A stretch of 64,000 nucleotides of DNA from Ceratodon purpureus. Taxonomy: Eukaryota > Streptophyta > Bryopsida > Pseudoditrichales > Ditrichaceae. Positions within the stretch are counted from its first letter, which is position 1. Every line of letters starts with the position of its first letter. Shown here piece after piece: positions 43,302-52,694 of this stretch. The notes beneath the pieces were generated by a model. That model made no database searches, was not told the DNA's origin, and saw nothing but the letters and a program-made list of their open reading frames with translations. Both the position numbers and the translations under genes were made by a program. Where the stretch lies: NCBI GenBank assembly GCA_014871385.1, contig CM026423.1, positions 433,475 to 497,474 on the forward strand. Reading direction: 5' to 3'.

Positions 43302-43306
43302 ATAAA
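43302..43306 (+). repeat. E4 target-site duplication, right
   Basis: ATAAA, matching 27116-27120. Confidence 0.9.
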
Positions 43307-45464
43307 CCATTGCCAAAGCTTCCCTTTCAGTAGTACTGTAGTTCCTCTCAGCAGAATTCAGCAGTCTACTAGCATAAGAAATAGGCTGGTCACACTTCCC
43401 TGTTGGATTCTGGGCCAGCATCACTCCTAAGGCTATATTCGAAGCATCCGTATGCACATGGAACTCCAGGTCCCATCTTGGTGCAATGAGAATTGGCGCA
43501 TTCTGGTACTGCTCCTTGATTTTCTTCCATGCTTCTTCACACTGGTCGGACCAGATGAACTCCTCTGTCTTCCTCATGAGCCTGGTGATTGGCTCCATGA
43601 TATGTGCATACGACCTAATGTAGCACCTGTTAAACTGGGCAAATCCGTTAAAAACCTGGACATCTACTGGTTTTTCTGGTCTAGGCATGTTCTCGACTGC
43701 TTCAATTTTTTTAGGATCAGGAAATTTCCCTTCCTTTGACACAATGTGGCCCAATATAATACCAGAGAAGACCAGTAGTAAACATTTCTCAGGATTTAGA
43801 CTTATCCCATACTCCCGGCATTTCTCAAAACACTTCCTCAGCTTGACCAGATGACTAATAATGTCACTGTATACACTAAAATCATCCAAAAACAATTTCA
43901 TAAAGTCACCAATGAAATCACGAAAGGCCTTGTTTACTGCCCTTTGGTATGTAGGAGGTGCATTTTTCAGCCCAAATGGCATGACTATCCACACAAATGC
44001 TCCCCAGTCTGTGACAAAGGCAGTCTTGTGCCGGTCCTCTGGTGCTATCTGAATCTGATGGTACCCGGAGTACCTATCCAGAAACGAATACATCTCATGT
44101 CCTGCCACAGAGTCCAACACTTCCTCAGTAAATGGCAATGGATACGGGTCCTTTTTAGTGGCAGCATTCAATTTGCGAAAATCAATACAAATTCTCAACT
44201 TTCCATTCTTTTTTGGAACAATGACAATAGGGGATAACCAGGTGGCATCCTCTACTGGTGTGATGAATCCAGCCTGAAGCAGTTTATCCAAATCCTGCTT
44301 CACAATACTGGCGTAATTTGGATTCATGCGATATCTGGCCTGGTGGGACGGTGGGATATCCTTCTCCAACTCAATCCTGTGCTGTGCAATTGAGGGTGGG
44401 ATACCCTTCAAGTCCTTATAGGTCCAGGCAAATACATCCTTGAACTCCCGGAATAGTGCTTCTGCTTCACTGGCCTGTTCCGGACTGATGGCTGCATTAA
44501 TCTTCAGATACTGGGGCTCCTCCTCTGTTCCAAGGTTAATTTTTCTCAACTGCTCCGACTCTGGTAAGGTCCAGGATGCAATCTTTAGTTTCTTCACTTT
44601 CTCCCGGGCTGGTGTCTCATCCACCTCAATGTCGCCCTCCTCAAAGTTGTAAAAGTGGTCTGGGTAGGCTCGCTCTGATCCCCCCTCTTGTTCCTGGTTC
44701 TGGTCCGGGTTCTTTGCCGAACTCTTGATGTCGTCCTGGTTCTGGCTGTTGTCCTGGTCCTTGTTCTGCTCCGTTCGAGGCAGAGTGACTGTTCCAACTG
44801 CCTGTAAGTCCTGCTCACTGGCTAACCACAGAGCTTCCTCCTCATCTGTCAGTCCTTCAGTGAAATTATAGCAGACTAGGACTTCAGGTAACTTAGGCCT
44901 GGGCCCCTTTCTCTGACTGACTGATATTGTTTTTACAGTACCATTACCTCTGATCGTAACCAGGTTATTACCCCAGTCATGGTTTACCTTAGCATCAATT
45001 AACCAAGGTCTGCCTAGCAGCATACTATAAGCTTCATTAACTTCTTTATTTTTAATAACGGTCAAGGTAATAAGGTAAGGAATACCGTGGATGTGAATTT
45101 TCACATTTCGTATCATCCCCACCGGGTCAACGACTGTCTGGTCCGCCATTCTTAATCTGAAAGGAGCAGGTTGTGATTCCTTGAGGCCCAGTCTATTTCG
45201 CTCCTCCTCAGTTATGAGGTTCACACCTGATCCTCCGTCCAGTAGGACATTCTCCAGTGTCCCATTGCCTATCTGCACAGTTAACACCGGCAGTTCTCTG
45301 TCAACATCAATAGCCAGACTGCCTATCAAATCAGTCTTACCTGGTTGACTGGTTGTTGGTTTCTTGCTTGGTGCTGACTCTGGCTGACTTGGCTGGTCTG
45401 CTACCATTTCCGGGAATACGTGGGCCTTCACGAATTCTGTCAAATTAGGAGCCATCTTTAGCAA
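43302..45464 (-). pseudogene. pol: E3 Pol, protease-RT-RNase H start, cut by E4
   Basis: Opens directly behind the gag UAG (45465-45467) in the same frame, without an ATG at the junction. Protease LLDGGSGVNLI and MLLGRPWL, RT with LFLDDFSVY, RNase H beginning HVHTDASN and broken at ..ALAMVY where E4 enters. The open frame runs a further 51 bases into the E4 LTR to 43251; those codons are not native. Continues at 27115. Confidence 0.92.
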
Positions 45465-48400
45465 CTATCCTAGTGAAACTGTGATGGGGCTGTCCAGTAT
45501 TTTTCTTCCAACTACAGTTGCATAGTGCTGCTCCTGGTTGTTCTCTGTACTGGTCTCCCCTTCTGCCCCCAATTCTTGCTCGGCTGTCCTTGAGCTGTAG
45601 GCTAGTGTATCTGAGTCTGGGAATCCTGCCCACTCATTATCCAGCACTTCACCATCTCCTTCCTTCTCTGTTGGTTTTAAAGTCGCCCTGAGTCTTTCTG
45701 CTTCTGCCTTCTCCTGCTCGGCTTGAAGCTCAATTTCCTTCAAGGTTTCTAACATCGAATTCCTAATTTTCTCTTCCTCCTGCCAGTCCTCCTTCGTTCT
45801 GGCCTTCCTTGGTTCAGGTTCCCTTGATTCATCCTGGATAGGTAACAGTCCTGCCTTCAGCCTCTGGGCTCTGGTCATGGTAGCTACCCCCACTGACTCT
45901 TCAGGTTCTTCTATTAGCTCAATCTCGACATTACTAACATGGTGATCCTGCTTTTTGTTGGTCTTCTCCTGGTCTGCCAAAAACTGGTCCCATTGTGCCT
46001 TCTTGGGGCAGTTCCAGCTTCTGTGATCTACTCCTCCACACAAGAAACAACTTGGTGGTTGATCACCATAACTCCTTTGTTGGCTGCTGCCTGCCCTGGG
46101 ATTAGATGGTCGTTGGTATCCTTGGTTGTAACTGTAGGTTCCTGCTGGTTTAGAAGTAGAGACTTCATTGACACCAACATGTTCTTCTCCTTCCTTCTTC
46201 GCACCTGACCCCCTCTGGTTAGCTGGGTTGTACCAACAGTTCTTATCATCATGGCCCAGCTTCTTACAAATACCACAGGCTTTCCGTGGAGCCTCCGGGT
46301 CTGGTTCCTTCCGGGTCACTGTGGCTGCCTTACTGCTGGTCTCTACTTTCTTCACCTCGATCTTAGTGGGTTTACCACTAGAATCCGTGCAGTTCTCCTC
46401 ACATCTCAAGGCTGCATCCACCAACTCTGTCAAACTCCTGACTGGTGCCACACTGGTGGTGATCTTGATATACTCCAGCAGTCCTGCTCGAAAGTTAGTG
46501 ATTCTGAACCCTTCTCCTGGATCAGATTGCAGACATTTAATTAATGTCATAAACCGATCATAGTAGTCCTGTACCTTCTCTCGGTCCCCCTGTTTGAAGG
46601 ACTTCAATTCCCTGTATACTGCCTCATCAGTAGTCTGGTCTCTGTACCTCCTCCTGAAAGCAGCTTTAACATCCTCCCATGAGCAGTAGACATGGTTCTC
46701 TAGGAAATTCTCATACCATGCACCAACCTTGTCCAGCAAAGTGGTACCCATCAGGTTGATTATCACCTGCTCATCAGTTTCTCCGTTGTGCCATAGGGTC
46801 CTTTCGAACTGCCGTATGTGGGCATCTGGATTCGTCCCCTCCTTGTACTTCGTGTAGGTCAGCGGCTTTCTTTGTGCCACAAGGACTGGTCCTGACACTG
46901 GGGGTACTCTGGGTCTAGCTGCTGGTGGGTAGGCTGGTGGACCATGCCTCACTGGATAACTGCTGTCCGCTGTATCCCCTGGTACTCCTATTCCTGCAGG
47001 TGGCCTAGTATCATACGGCATCCCTCGCATTATCTCCGCTGGCCTTCTGTATCCTGTTCCTATATCAGGGACTCCTACTCCGGCTTCTGCTCCTCCGCTT
47101 GGCCAGTATGCAGTTCTGTTGACTTCTGGTCTGTACTCATCGCCTGTGAGGTGATCCACATAGGTAGGATGTACTCCTCCTCCTCCTGTTGGGCTCACCC
47201 GAGTCCTCGAGGTTGGGAAATGGTCTGTCCCTGGCCTTCCTGGTATAGCAGATGTGGTGTAGGGTGTTGCCATCAATTCTGCTTCCCTCATCTGACCTGG
47301 TCTGTCCCCCTGGACCACTGATTGGTCATATGCTGCCCACGGATCCGCCCTTGGTTTGGCCTGGAGTTTCTGGCTCTCTTCCCTCAGTATCTCCTGCCAT
47401 TTATATAGGGTCGCGTGCCTGGCAGCTTCCTCCTTCTTATTCTGGTCCTCCAATCTCTGTGCTTCTTGTAATAAACGCAGAGCCTCCTGTCTTAGCAGGT
47501 CCTGCTGCATTGCTTCTTTTCTCTCTGCTGCCTGCTTCATTTCCTCCCTTCTTTGAGTCTCCTGCCAGGTTCTAAGAGCCTCTTGTCTCTGCTTCTCCTG
47601 GTCCTGCTCTTCCTGTTTCTTTGTTTCCTGCCATAGTTTCATGGCTTCCTTCAGTTTGATCTCCTCCCGATTCTTTTCTTCCCAAGCCTCCATGGTTTCT
47701 CTGAACCTAGCTGCCTGGCCTAGCTCCTCCATCTGCCTCCTGTACAGGTCCTCCGTTGCCTGCTGGTTTCTTCGTTCTCTTTCTGCCTGCCTTCTAGCCT
47801 GCTGTCGAGCCTTTAGCTCCTCCAGCTGTCTTCTGTCCTCCTCATCTTCCTCCAGCTCCATTCCTTGGAACTGCTCTTGTGCAAAATGTACCACTGGTCT
47901 CCTGGGATTCACCTGTGCTGGCTTACCCGTTTTGTACATCTCTGACAGTGCTGCTGCTCCTGTCTGGATTCTGTCTCCAGTGTGAACCTCTTCCAATTTC
48001 TTCTTCAGCGTTTCCAATGTCTCCACCAAATCACCTGGTGTCTTCTCCCCTGGTTTTGGTGTGTCTGGTCTGCTGCCTCCTTTCTTCTCCTCCTCCTGGT
48101 AATGGTCGTATGCTAATGCCATTCTGGTCTGGGGGTTCCAGCAATGCTGTGTGTCTCCTTCACCTGGCCTTGGGAATTCTCTCCTGCTGGTCCTGGGTGA
48201 TAGTGGATGTCCCTCATACTTCCGAATTTCTTCCTCATCCTCCTGCCAATTCTTAAAGCTTGGGCCAGGTTCTCCTCTTGCTGACCCTGTCCTCGTGCTT
48301 ATTCCAAGTATTGTCTCCTGGCTCGAATTCTCTCCTACCAGGTCCATATCAATCAGGTCCCTGGTTCTCCCTTTTGCTATGCTTTCTTCTGAACTTAATT

Positions 48401-48527
48401 GTCCTCCCATTGGTTTTCCTACTTCTGCTGCTGCTCTTTGCTCCCTCAGTTCGTATCTTGCCAACCGTTCTGCTGCTTGTCTCCTGGCTATCTCTTCCTT
48501 GTCCCACCCTGGGTATTCTCTATCCAT
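45465..48527 (-). CDS. gag: E3 Gag polyprotein, long coiled-coil type
   Basis: 1,020 residues from ATG at 48527. Residues about 200-380 are a long Gln/Glu/Arg-rich coiled coil; a Pro/Gly/Tyr-rich linker follows. The Gag domain is at about 555-655 (YKEGTNPDAHIRQFERTLWH). Two zinc knuckles lie near 751 (CGICKKLGH) and 826 (CFLCGGVDH). A charged C-terminal region of about 190 residues ends at UAG 45465-45467. It is about twice the length of E1 Gag because of the coiled coil. UAG-UUG is not one of the canonical leaky contexts I know, but the shared frame implies suppression. Confidence 0.9.
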   Translation of the reverse strand: MDREYPGWDKEEIARRQAAERLARYELREQRAAAEVGKPMGGQLSSEESIAKGRTRDLIDMDLVGENSSQETILGISTRTGSARGEPGPSFKNWQEDEEEIRKYEGHPLSPRTSRREFPRPGEGDTQHCWNPQTRMALAYDHYQEEEKKGGSRPDTPKPGEKTPGDLVETLETLKKKLEEVHTGDRIQTGAAALSEMYKTGKPAQVNPRRPVVHFAQEQFQGMELEEDEEDRRQLEELKARQQARRQAERERRNQQATEDLYRRQMEELGQAARFRETMEAWEEKNREEIKLKEAMKLWQETKKQEEQDQEKQRQEALRTWQETQRREEMKQAAERKEAMQQDLLRQEALRLLQEAQRLEDQNKKEEAARHATLYKWQEILREESQKLQAKPRADPWAAYDQSVVQGDRPGQMREAELMATPYTTSAIPGRPGTDHFPTSRTRVSPTGGGGVHPTYVDHLTGDEYRPEVNRTAYWPSGGAEAGVGVPDIGTGYRRPAEIMRGMPYDTRPPAGIGVPGDTADSSYPVRHGPPAYPPAARPRVPPVSGPVLVAQRKPLTYTKYKEGTNPDAHIRQFERTLWHNGETDEQVIINLMGTTLLDKVGAWYENFLENHVYCSWEDVKAAFRRRYRDQTTDEAVYRELKSFKQGDREKVQDYYDRFMTLIKCLQSDPGEGFRITNFRAGLLEYIKITTSVAPVRSLTELVDAALRCEENCTDSSGKPTKIEVKKVETSSKAATVTRKEPDPEAPRKACGICKKLGHDDKNCWYNPANQRGSGAKKEGEEHVGVNEVSTSKPAGTYSYNQGYQRPSNPRAGSSQQRSYGDQPPSCFLCGGVDHRSWNCPKKAQWDQFLADQEKTNKKQDHHVSNVEIELIEEPEESVGVATMTRAQRLKAGLLPIQDESREPEPRKARTKEDWQEEEKIRNSMLETLKEIELQAEQEKAEAERLRATLKPTEKEGDGEVLDNEWAGFPDSDTLAYSSRTAEQELGAEGETSTENNQEQHYATVVGRKILDSPITVSLG

Positions 48528-48529
48528 TG

Positions 48530-49484
48530 CAGTACAGTCTTGCTGCTTTTCCCTTGGTACTCCCTGGTCAGGTGTTCTACTGGTTCGGCTGGTGTCTCCA
48601 GTAACTGAGTCTGCTTCTCCAAAACTCCCGGGTAGGTGCTGTCGGCTCCTGTCCTCAGCCCTCCTCTGGTCTGTCGAATGCTAGTCCTGCTGTTTCCTGG
48701 TTTCTGCCCCAGTCCATCCCTTTGCCACCTTTCCACCCCGGTTCCTTAAGGGACTGTCAGTCTTTTACTGCCCTACTATAAATAGTTTCATGCCCTTAGT
48801 TTTGCAAGTTCTAGCATAGTCCTAGTTTTTCCAAGCTTCCATGCGTTACAGTTTTGCAAGCTCCTTCCCTGAATTTTTCTGGTTCATTTACTGTCCATTT
48901 TTGTTTTTACTTCTCTAATTTTCTGAATTTTCATTTCTCTTCTTAAGCTACTTACTGTTTTCTTAACCCGTTTTTACTGTTTGCAGTTTTTCCCTCTGTT
49001 CCTACTGTTACCTTTACTATCCGGCCATTTGTTACTAACTTCGCAAATTTTTGATTTTACTGCTACTTTTTACTATCCGACTGTCTTTTACTGGATAGTA
49101 ACTTTTTAATTTTTTAACTGCTACTGTTTACTGCTGGTTTCTTCACACAACCTACTGTTCCTTTTTCTTACTGCCTAAATGCACAGTAGTTTGAAACATA
49201 CCTGGATACTGTCAACTATCCCCCCTCGACTATGGAGCTGTCCTCAGCTCCTGCAGATGTTGACTGTCCTGCCATTGGCTCCTCCACCCGAACTTCTGAA
49301 ACTGAAACTGCTCGCAGCCACGTACTGAGCTTCGGCTGCCTTGTGTGACGAATCCTTGGACTGTGATCTGTAACGTGAATCCCGTGTCCGGCCACTGTGC
49401 CCGTAGATCTGGTCCACCCCTGTCCTAGGTATGTACAGATTCGCAGCCAGAGATTCTGGTCCGTTCTTAATGCATGGTCGCCAA
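48530..49484 (-). other. E3 leader between primer site and gag
   Basis: About 950 bases with no convincing ORF. Extremely rich in TACTG on the plus strand (CAGTA in sense): about 12 in 48741-49220 by hand count. May contain packaging or regulatory signals. Confidence 0.6.
49466..49483 (-). other. E3 primer-binding site, different tRNA
   Basis: The minus strand reads TGGCGACCATGCATTAAG next to the LTR end at 49485. It starts with TGG as expected but does not match the tRNA-Asp-type site of E1, E2 and E4. The tRNA is not assigned. Confidence 0.6.
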
Positions 49485-50078
49485 TGTTAAAGGGTGATTA
49501 AGCTTCACCCTTAAAAAGCTTGGTTACTTCTACTAAGTCAAATGGAATCTGAAAAAAATGTAGTACCGGCCCTTCTTCTTGTATTACTACTAATCTGATC
49601 CTGCTCATACCAGTAACCTACCCCTGCTCCTGCTCTGATCATCAAGGCAAAGCTTCTTCTTAACTTCCCCCTAACCCTAACATTAAATGCCCAACTCAGA
49701 TATGTAGATTTTATGGTCCTTTACTCATTACTTTCACACCAAGTACAATCCTACTGCTCCACAACACTGATCCACAGCAGTATCGTCTCATCCCCCTACC
49801 TCCTAACTCCCCTACCTCACTACCATACCTCTGAAACTCTGCGAGAGTGAGAGAGAGTGAGAGCCGCCATGCTCTCACTCCTCACTACCCCCCAAACCCT
49901 AGCCGTCATTCTCCTATGTCCATTTTTCATCCAGTTCAGAATTACATCCGACTGTCAAAACTTCATCCAAAACGCAGAGGACAGTAAATGGGCAGTAACT
50001 AACTGTTTACTGCTCCTAACTGTTTTTACTGCTCCTAAATTACTGCTCCTAGGTAAAAGGTAAAAAATCCCTTTAACA
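49485..50078 (-). repeat. E3 5' LTR
   Basis: 594 bases, partner of 20725-21318, followed by TSD TCACC at 50079-50083. Confidence 0.93.
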
Positions 50079-50083
50079 TCACC
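50079..50083 (+). repeat. E3 target-site duplication, right
   Basis: TCACC, matching 20720-20724. Confidence 0.9.
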
Positions 50084-51759
50084 TCCTCTCCGAGTCGTGG
50101 AAGAACATCCGGCGGCACGGTCCGAGTCACTTGTTCCGAAACCGTCCTCTCCTCGATCCGTCTCTCGGTGACTGTCGTTCCGGTCACCTCCACCTGCCCT
50201 CTGGGGATTGCGCAGCTCTGCTGGACTGTACTGGTTCCGGGTGACGCCACTGGTGCTTGGTGTTCCCGGATTGCCTCCGCAATCGTCCGATTTGTCATGG
50301 CGGCCTCTTCGACCGTCATCTGTTCTGCTGCTTGGAGGTTACTCCCTATCGGGGTTCGGAACCCCACTCCACGAGATTCTCCTACCACGGCACGAGAGGG
50401 CGATCCGGGGAGCGGGAGGCCCCGGCCAGCGACTACGAGACTGGGACTTCCGGTGCTCGGATTGAGCAGCTGCCGGACCTTCTTCAGGATCATGTTCATC
50501 GAGTGCTCGCATTTGGAGAGGACCTTGATGATCCTCTGCTTGTCCTCGAAATCAGCCGGCTGCACTACGTTCTCATCAAACAGCCGGGCCTTGTTGATTA
50601 CCGCTCCCGAACTTCCCACCAACTTCCGAAGCTCCCCCAAAGTCTCCTCCTGTTCGGCGTGGAACTTACGGATCTCATCACTCTTTGCCGCCAGCTCCTT
50701 CGTCAGCTCCTGCAACTGAAGCTCCAGCCGCTTCTTCTCACTCCGGAGAGTTGGGGCATCCTTCAACAACTCCACTTCTCGGATGACCTCTTCCGGTAAG
50801 CACCCTCCCAGCGCTGTACAGACCCTCCGGAACAGGGTTTCGATCCGATCGTAAGAAGCTTGCGCCCGGTGAGTCTCCTCCCGAATCCCCCGAAACAGGT
50901 CCACCGGAAATCCCCGATCGGAACTGACCTCTCTCCGTTCCGGATCTCCCCGGGCCGTAGACGGCTCCGCATGTCGTGACGTAGGCTGCTCCGATCGCGA
51001 TCTGGACTGAGCCCTAGCAGCGCCAGGGTTCGGAACTTCCTTCGTATCGTCCTCATCTTCCGAGTCCGTTGTATCCGAGAGCTCACCTCGCGGATCGGGT
51101 TCCATTCCGGGCGGAATCTCCGAGAAATTGAGGCAGTTCTTCGCGTGCGTATACGTCTCGTCCTCCTTATCGGTCAGCAAGTCATACGCATGGTAAAGGT
51201 GAAAGAGGAAAGGGGAGAGTGGGGTCGGCTTCTTTCCGATCGTCGGAACCATCTTCTGCACCACTTCCGCCATGAGTGCAGCCCAATTCACCGGACGTTC
51301 TCCTGTATACGCTCCGAGGATGGTATTCCCGACCGTAATGGTAACTTGTGCCGGTTTCTGCGGATACAGGATCGGAACGAGGAAAGCTAAGACCTGCCTC
51401 TGCCTCCTATCCCTGCAGGCGTCTATCTCGTATCCGTTGTTCCTATGGATCTTCCCGTGGAACCTATCCTGCACGTACTTATCCGTCCGGGTCGCCCAAA
51501 GGAGTCCCTTCTGCTCGAAACCGTAAGCTTCCGCCCACTGTTCCGCATTCCACAGCGTGGGCTTGCCTCGGATCGTATTATCCCACCGGTTGTCCGGACC
51601 TTCCAGGACCTCCCTCACCATCACCTCACTCTTCAGTAACCACGGTCGTGCCAACAATCCCTCACACCTCATCCGAGTGAGGTCGGTGATCAGTTCCTCC
51701 ATATCCGATTCCTTCACTGGAGTTCCGGGGCTAAGGATGCTACACTGCACGTGCGCCAT
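50084..51759 (-). pseudogene. E2 accessory LTR ORF, N-terminal part
   Basis: About 559 residues from ATG at 51759, then broken by E3; the rest is at 20205-20724. The globular part at about 20-200 shares LWNAEQWAEAYGF, VNWAALM and FLFHLY with the E1 LTR protein at the same spacing. An acidic stretch follows (TTDSEDEDD), then Ser/Arg-rich sequence and a coiled coil (about 290-380). It lies about 150 bases downstream of a TATATAAG box, so the LTR promoter would drive it. Function unknown; nuclear DNA- or chromatin-binding is an inference. Confidence 0.85.
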
Positions 51760-51910
51760 CTCTACTCCTCACTTCTCTCCCTCTACGATCCGACAGCAAG
51801 AAACCCGGCAATCCAACTGCCGGTGAATCGGAAAAGACAAAGACACCTCACCGCTCTTTCACTCTCTACTCCCAGTTCGCAAAAAGGAACTCCAAACCCT
51901 AACACCCTCG

Positions 51911-51918
51911 CTTATATA
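51911..51918 (-). promoter_or_regulatory. TATA box of E2 LTR
   Basis: The minus strand reads TATATAAG, about 365 bases into the LTR and about 150 bases before the accessory ORF ATG. The E1 box has the same relative place. Confidence 0.55.
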
Positions 51919-52283
51919 CCCCAGGCATAATAAACGCTGTGGCGGCCCGTAATTGCAGCCGCCAACGTATTGGGGTAAACGCCTATCCGGGTCATGATGA
52001 CTTCCGCGTCGCTTCGGATCCTTGACGCGGTTACAGTAACGGTCAGTACTCGGATCGTCCACCCGTTCCGTGTCTTTTCTTCCGAGTTTCCGGAATCCAG
52101 GTTCCGTGTACACTTCCTGCGTTAACTGTTTTAACGTTTCTGGAGTATCCGATTTGCGTTAACTACTAATGCTGCTAGTGTCTGGCCAGTTTTTACCTAA
52201 TTAACCAAAAAAATGAAAAATAAATGGAATACTTACGCCGGCTGGGGCTCTTCCGGTTTATTCTGAGTTTCTCGGATCCTACA

Positions 52284-52694
52284 CGCGGCCCTCGCAGCTA
52301 CTGTTGGAGCAGTGGAGGCTCCAGCTGAAGAAGCCGCCATGGGGGAGCAGCCCCTGGCATGGGCGCATTCGGATCCGAAACCCCCCCACGAGGAGGGGGA
52401 GAATGTGGGGGGGGATTTTTTCGGTGGGGAGCTGCTGGAGCCTGCAGCCATGGCCGCGGCCCTCGCAGCTACTGTTGGAGCAGTGGAGGCTCCAGCTGAG
52501 GAAGCCGCCCCGGGGGAGCAGCCCCTCGCATGGGCGCATTCGGATCCGAAACCCCCCCACGAGGAGGGGGAGAATGTGGGGGGGGATTTTTTCGGTGGGG
52601 AGCTGCTGGAGCCTGCAGCCATGGCCGCGGCCCTCGCAGCTACTGTTGGAGCAGTGGAGGCTCCAGCTGAGGAAGCCGCCCCGGGGGAAAATGA
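52284..52694 (+). repeat. 171-base coding tandem repeat, 2.4 units
   Basis: Units begin at 52284, 52455 and 52626 (CGCGGCCCTCGCAGC), exactly 171 bases or 57 codons apart, with only a few substitutions. The third is cut at about 52690. Frame +1 gives an acidic Ala/Glu/Pro protein segment. E2 entered at CGCGG, the first five bases of a unit, so more units probably lie beyond the left end of E2, outside the window. Confidence 0.92.

Larger units (their letters stand above)
20725..50078 (-). mobile_element. Element 3 (E3), Ty3/gypsy, nested in the E2 LTR
   Basis: 594-base LTRs at both ends (TGTTAAAGGG..CCCTTTAACA, with inverted ends) and TSD TCACC. Sense order: 5' LTR, primer site, long leader, gag, UAG, PR-RT-RH, integrase fused to an accessory region, polypurine tract, 3' LTR. 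E4 interrupts RNase H. A one-base frameshift near 26455 precedes the integrase core. Inactive now because of E4 and the frameshift. The LTR pair differs at about six sites. Confidence 0.94.
12789..52283 (-). mobile_element. Element 2 (E2), Ty3/gypsy, oldest of the nest
   Basis: Sister family of E1: closely similar gag-pol, a coding long LTR and the same primer site, in opposite orientation. In sense order: 5' LTR (52283 to 50084, then 20724 to 19271, split by E3), primer site, gag, UGA, pol, polypurine tract, 3' LTR (13210 down to 12789, then cut by E1 and continuing left of the window). The shared 422 LTR bases (12789-13210 against 51862-52283) differ at six sites. A TAA in pol and two insertions make it inactive. 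The outer end at 52283 abuts host DNA. Confidence 0.92.
50084..52283 (-). repeat. E2 5' LTR, outer (U3-R) piece
   Basis: In sense starts TGTAGGATCC at 52283, matching the 3' LTR start at 13210. Includes the promoter and the first part of the LTR ORF. 51862-52283 aligns without gaps to 12789-13210. Confidence 0.92.

Noticed and set aside
52284-52694. 171-base tandem repeat as a centromeric satellite
   Set aside because: Only 2.4 units, GC-rich, open in frame and followed by spliced exons. The period near that of alpha satellite is coincidence.
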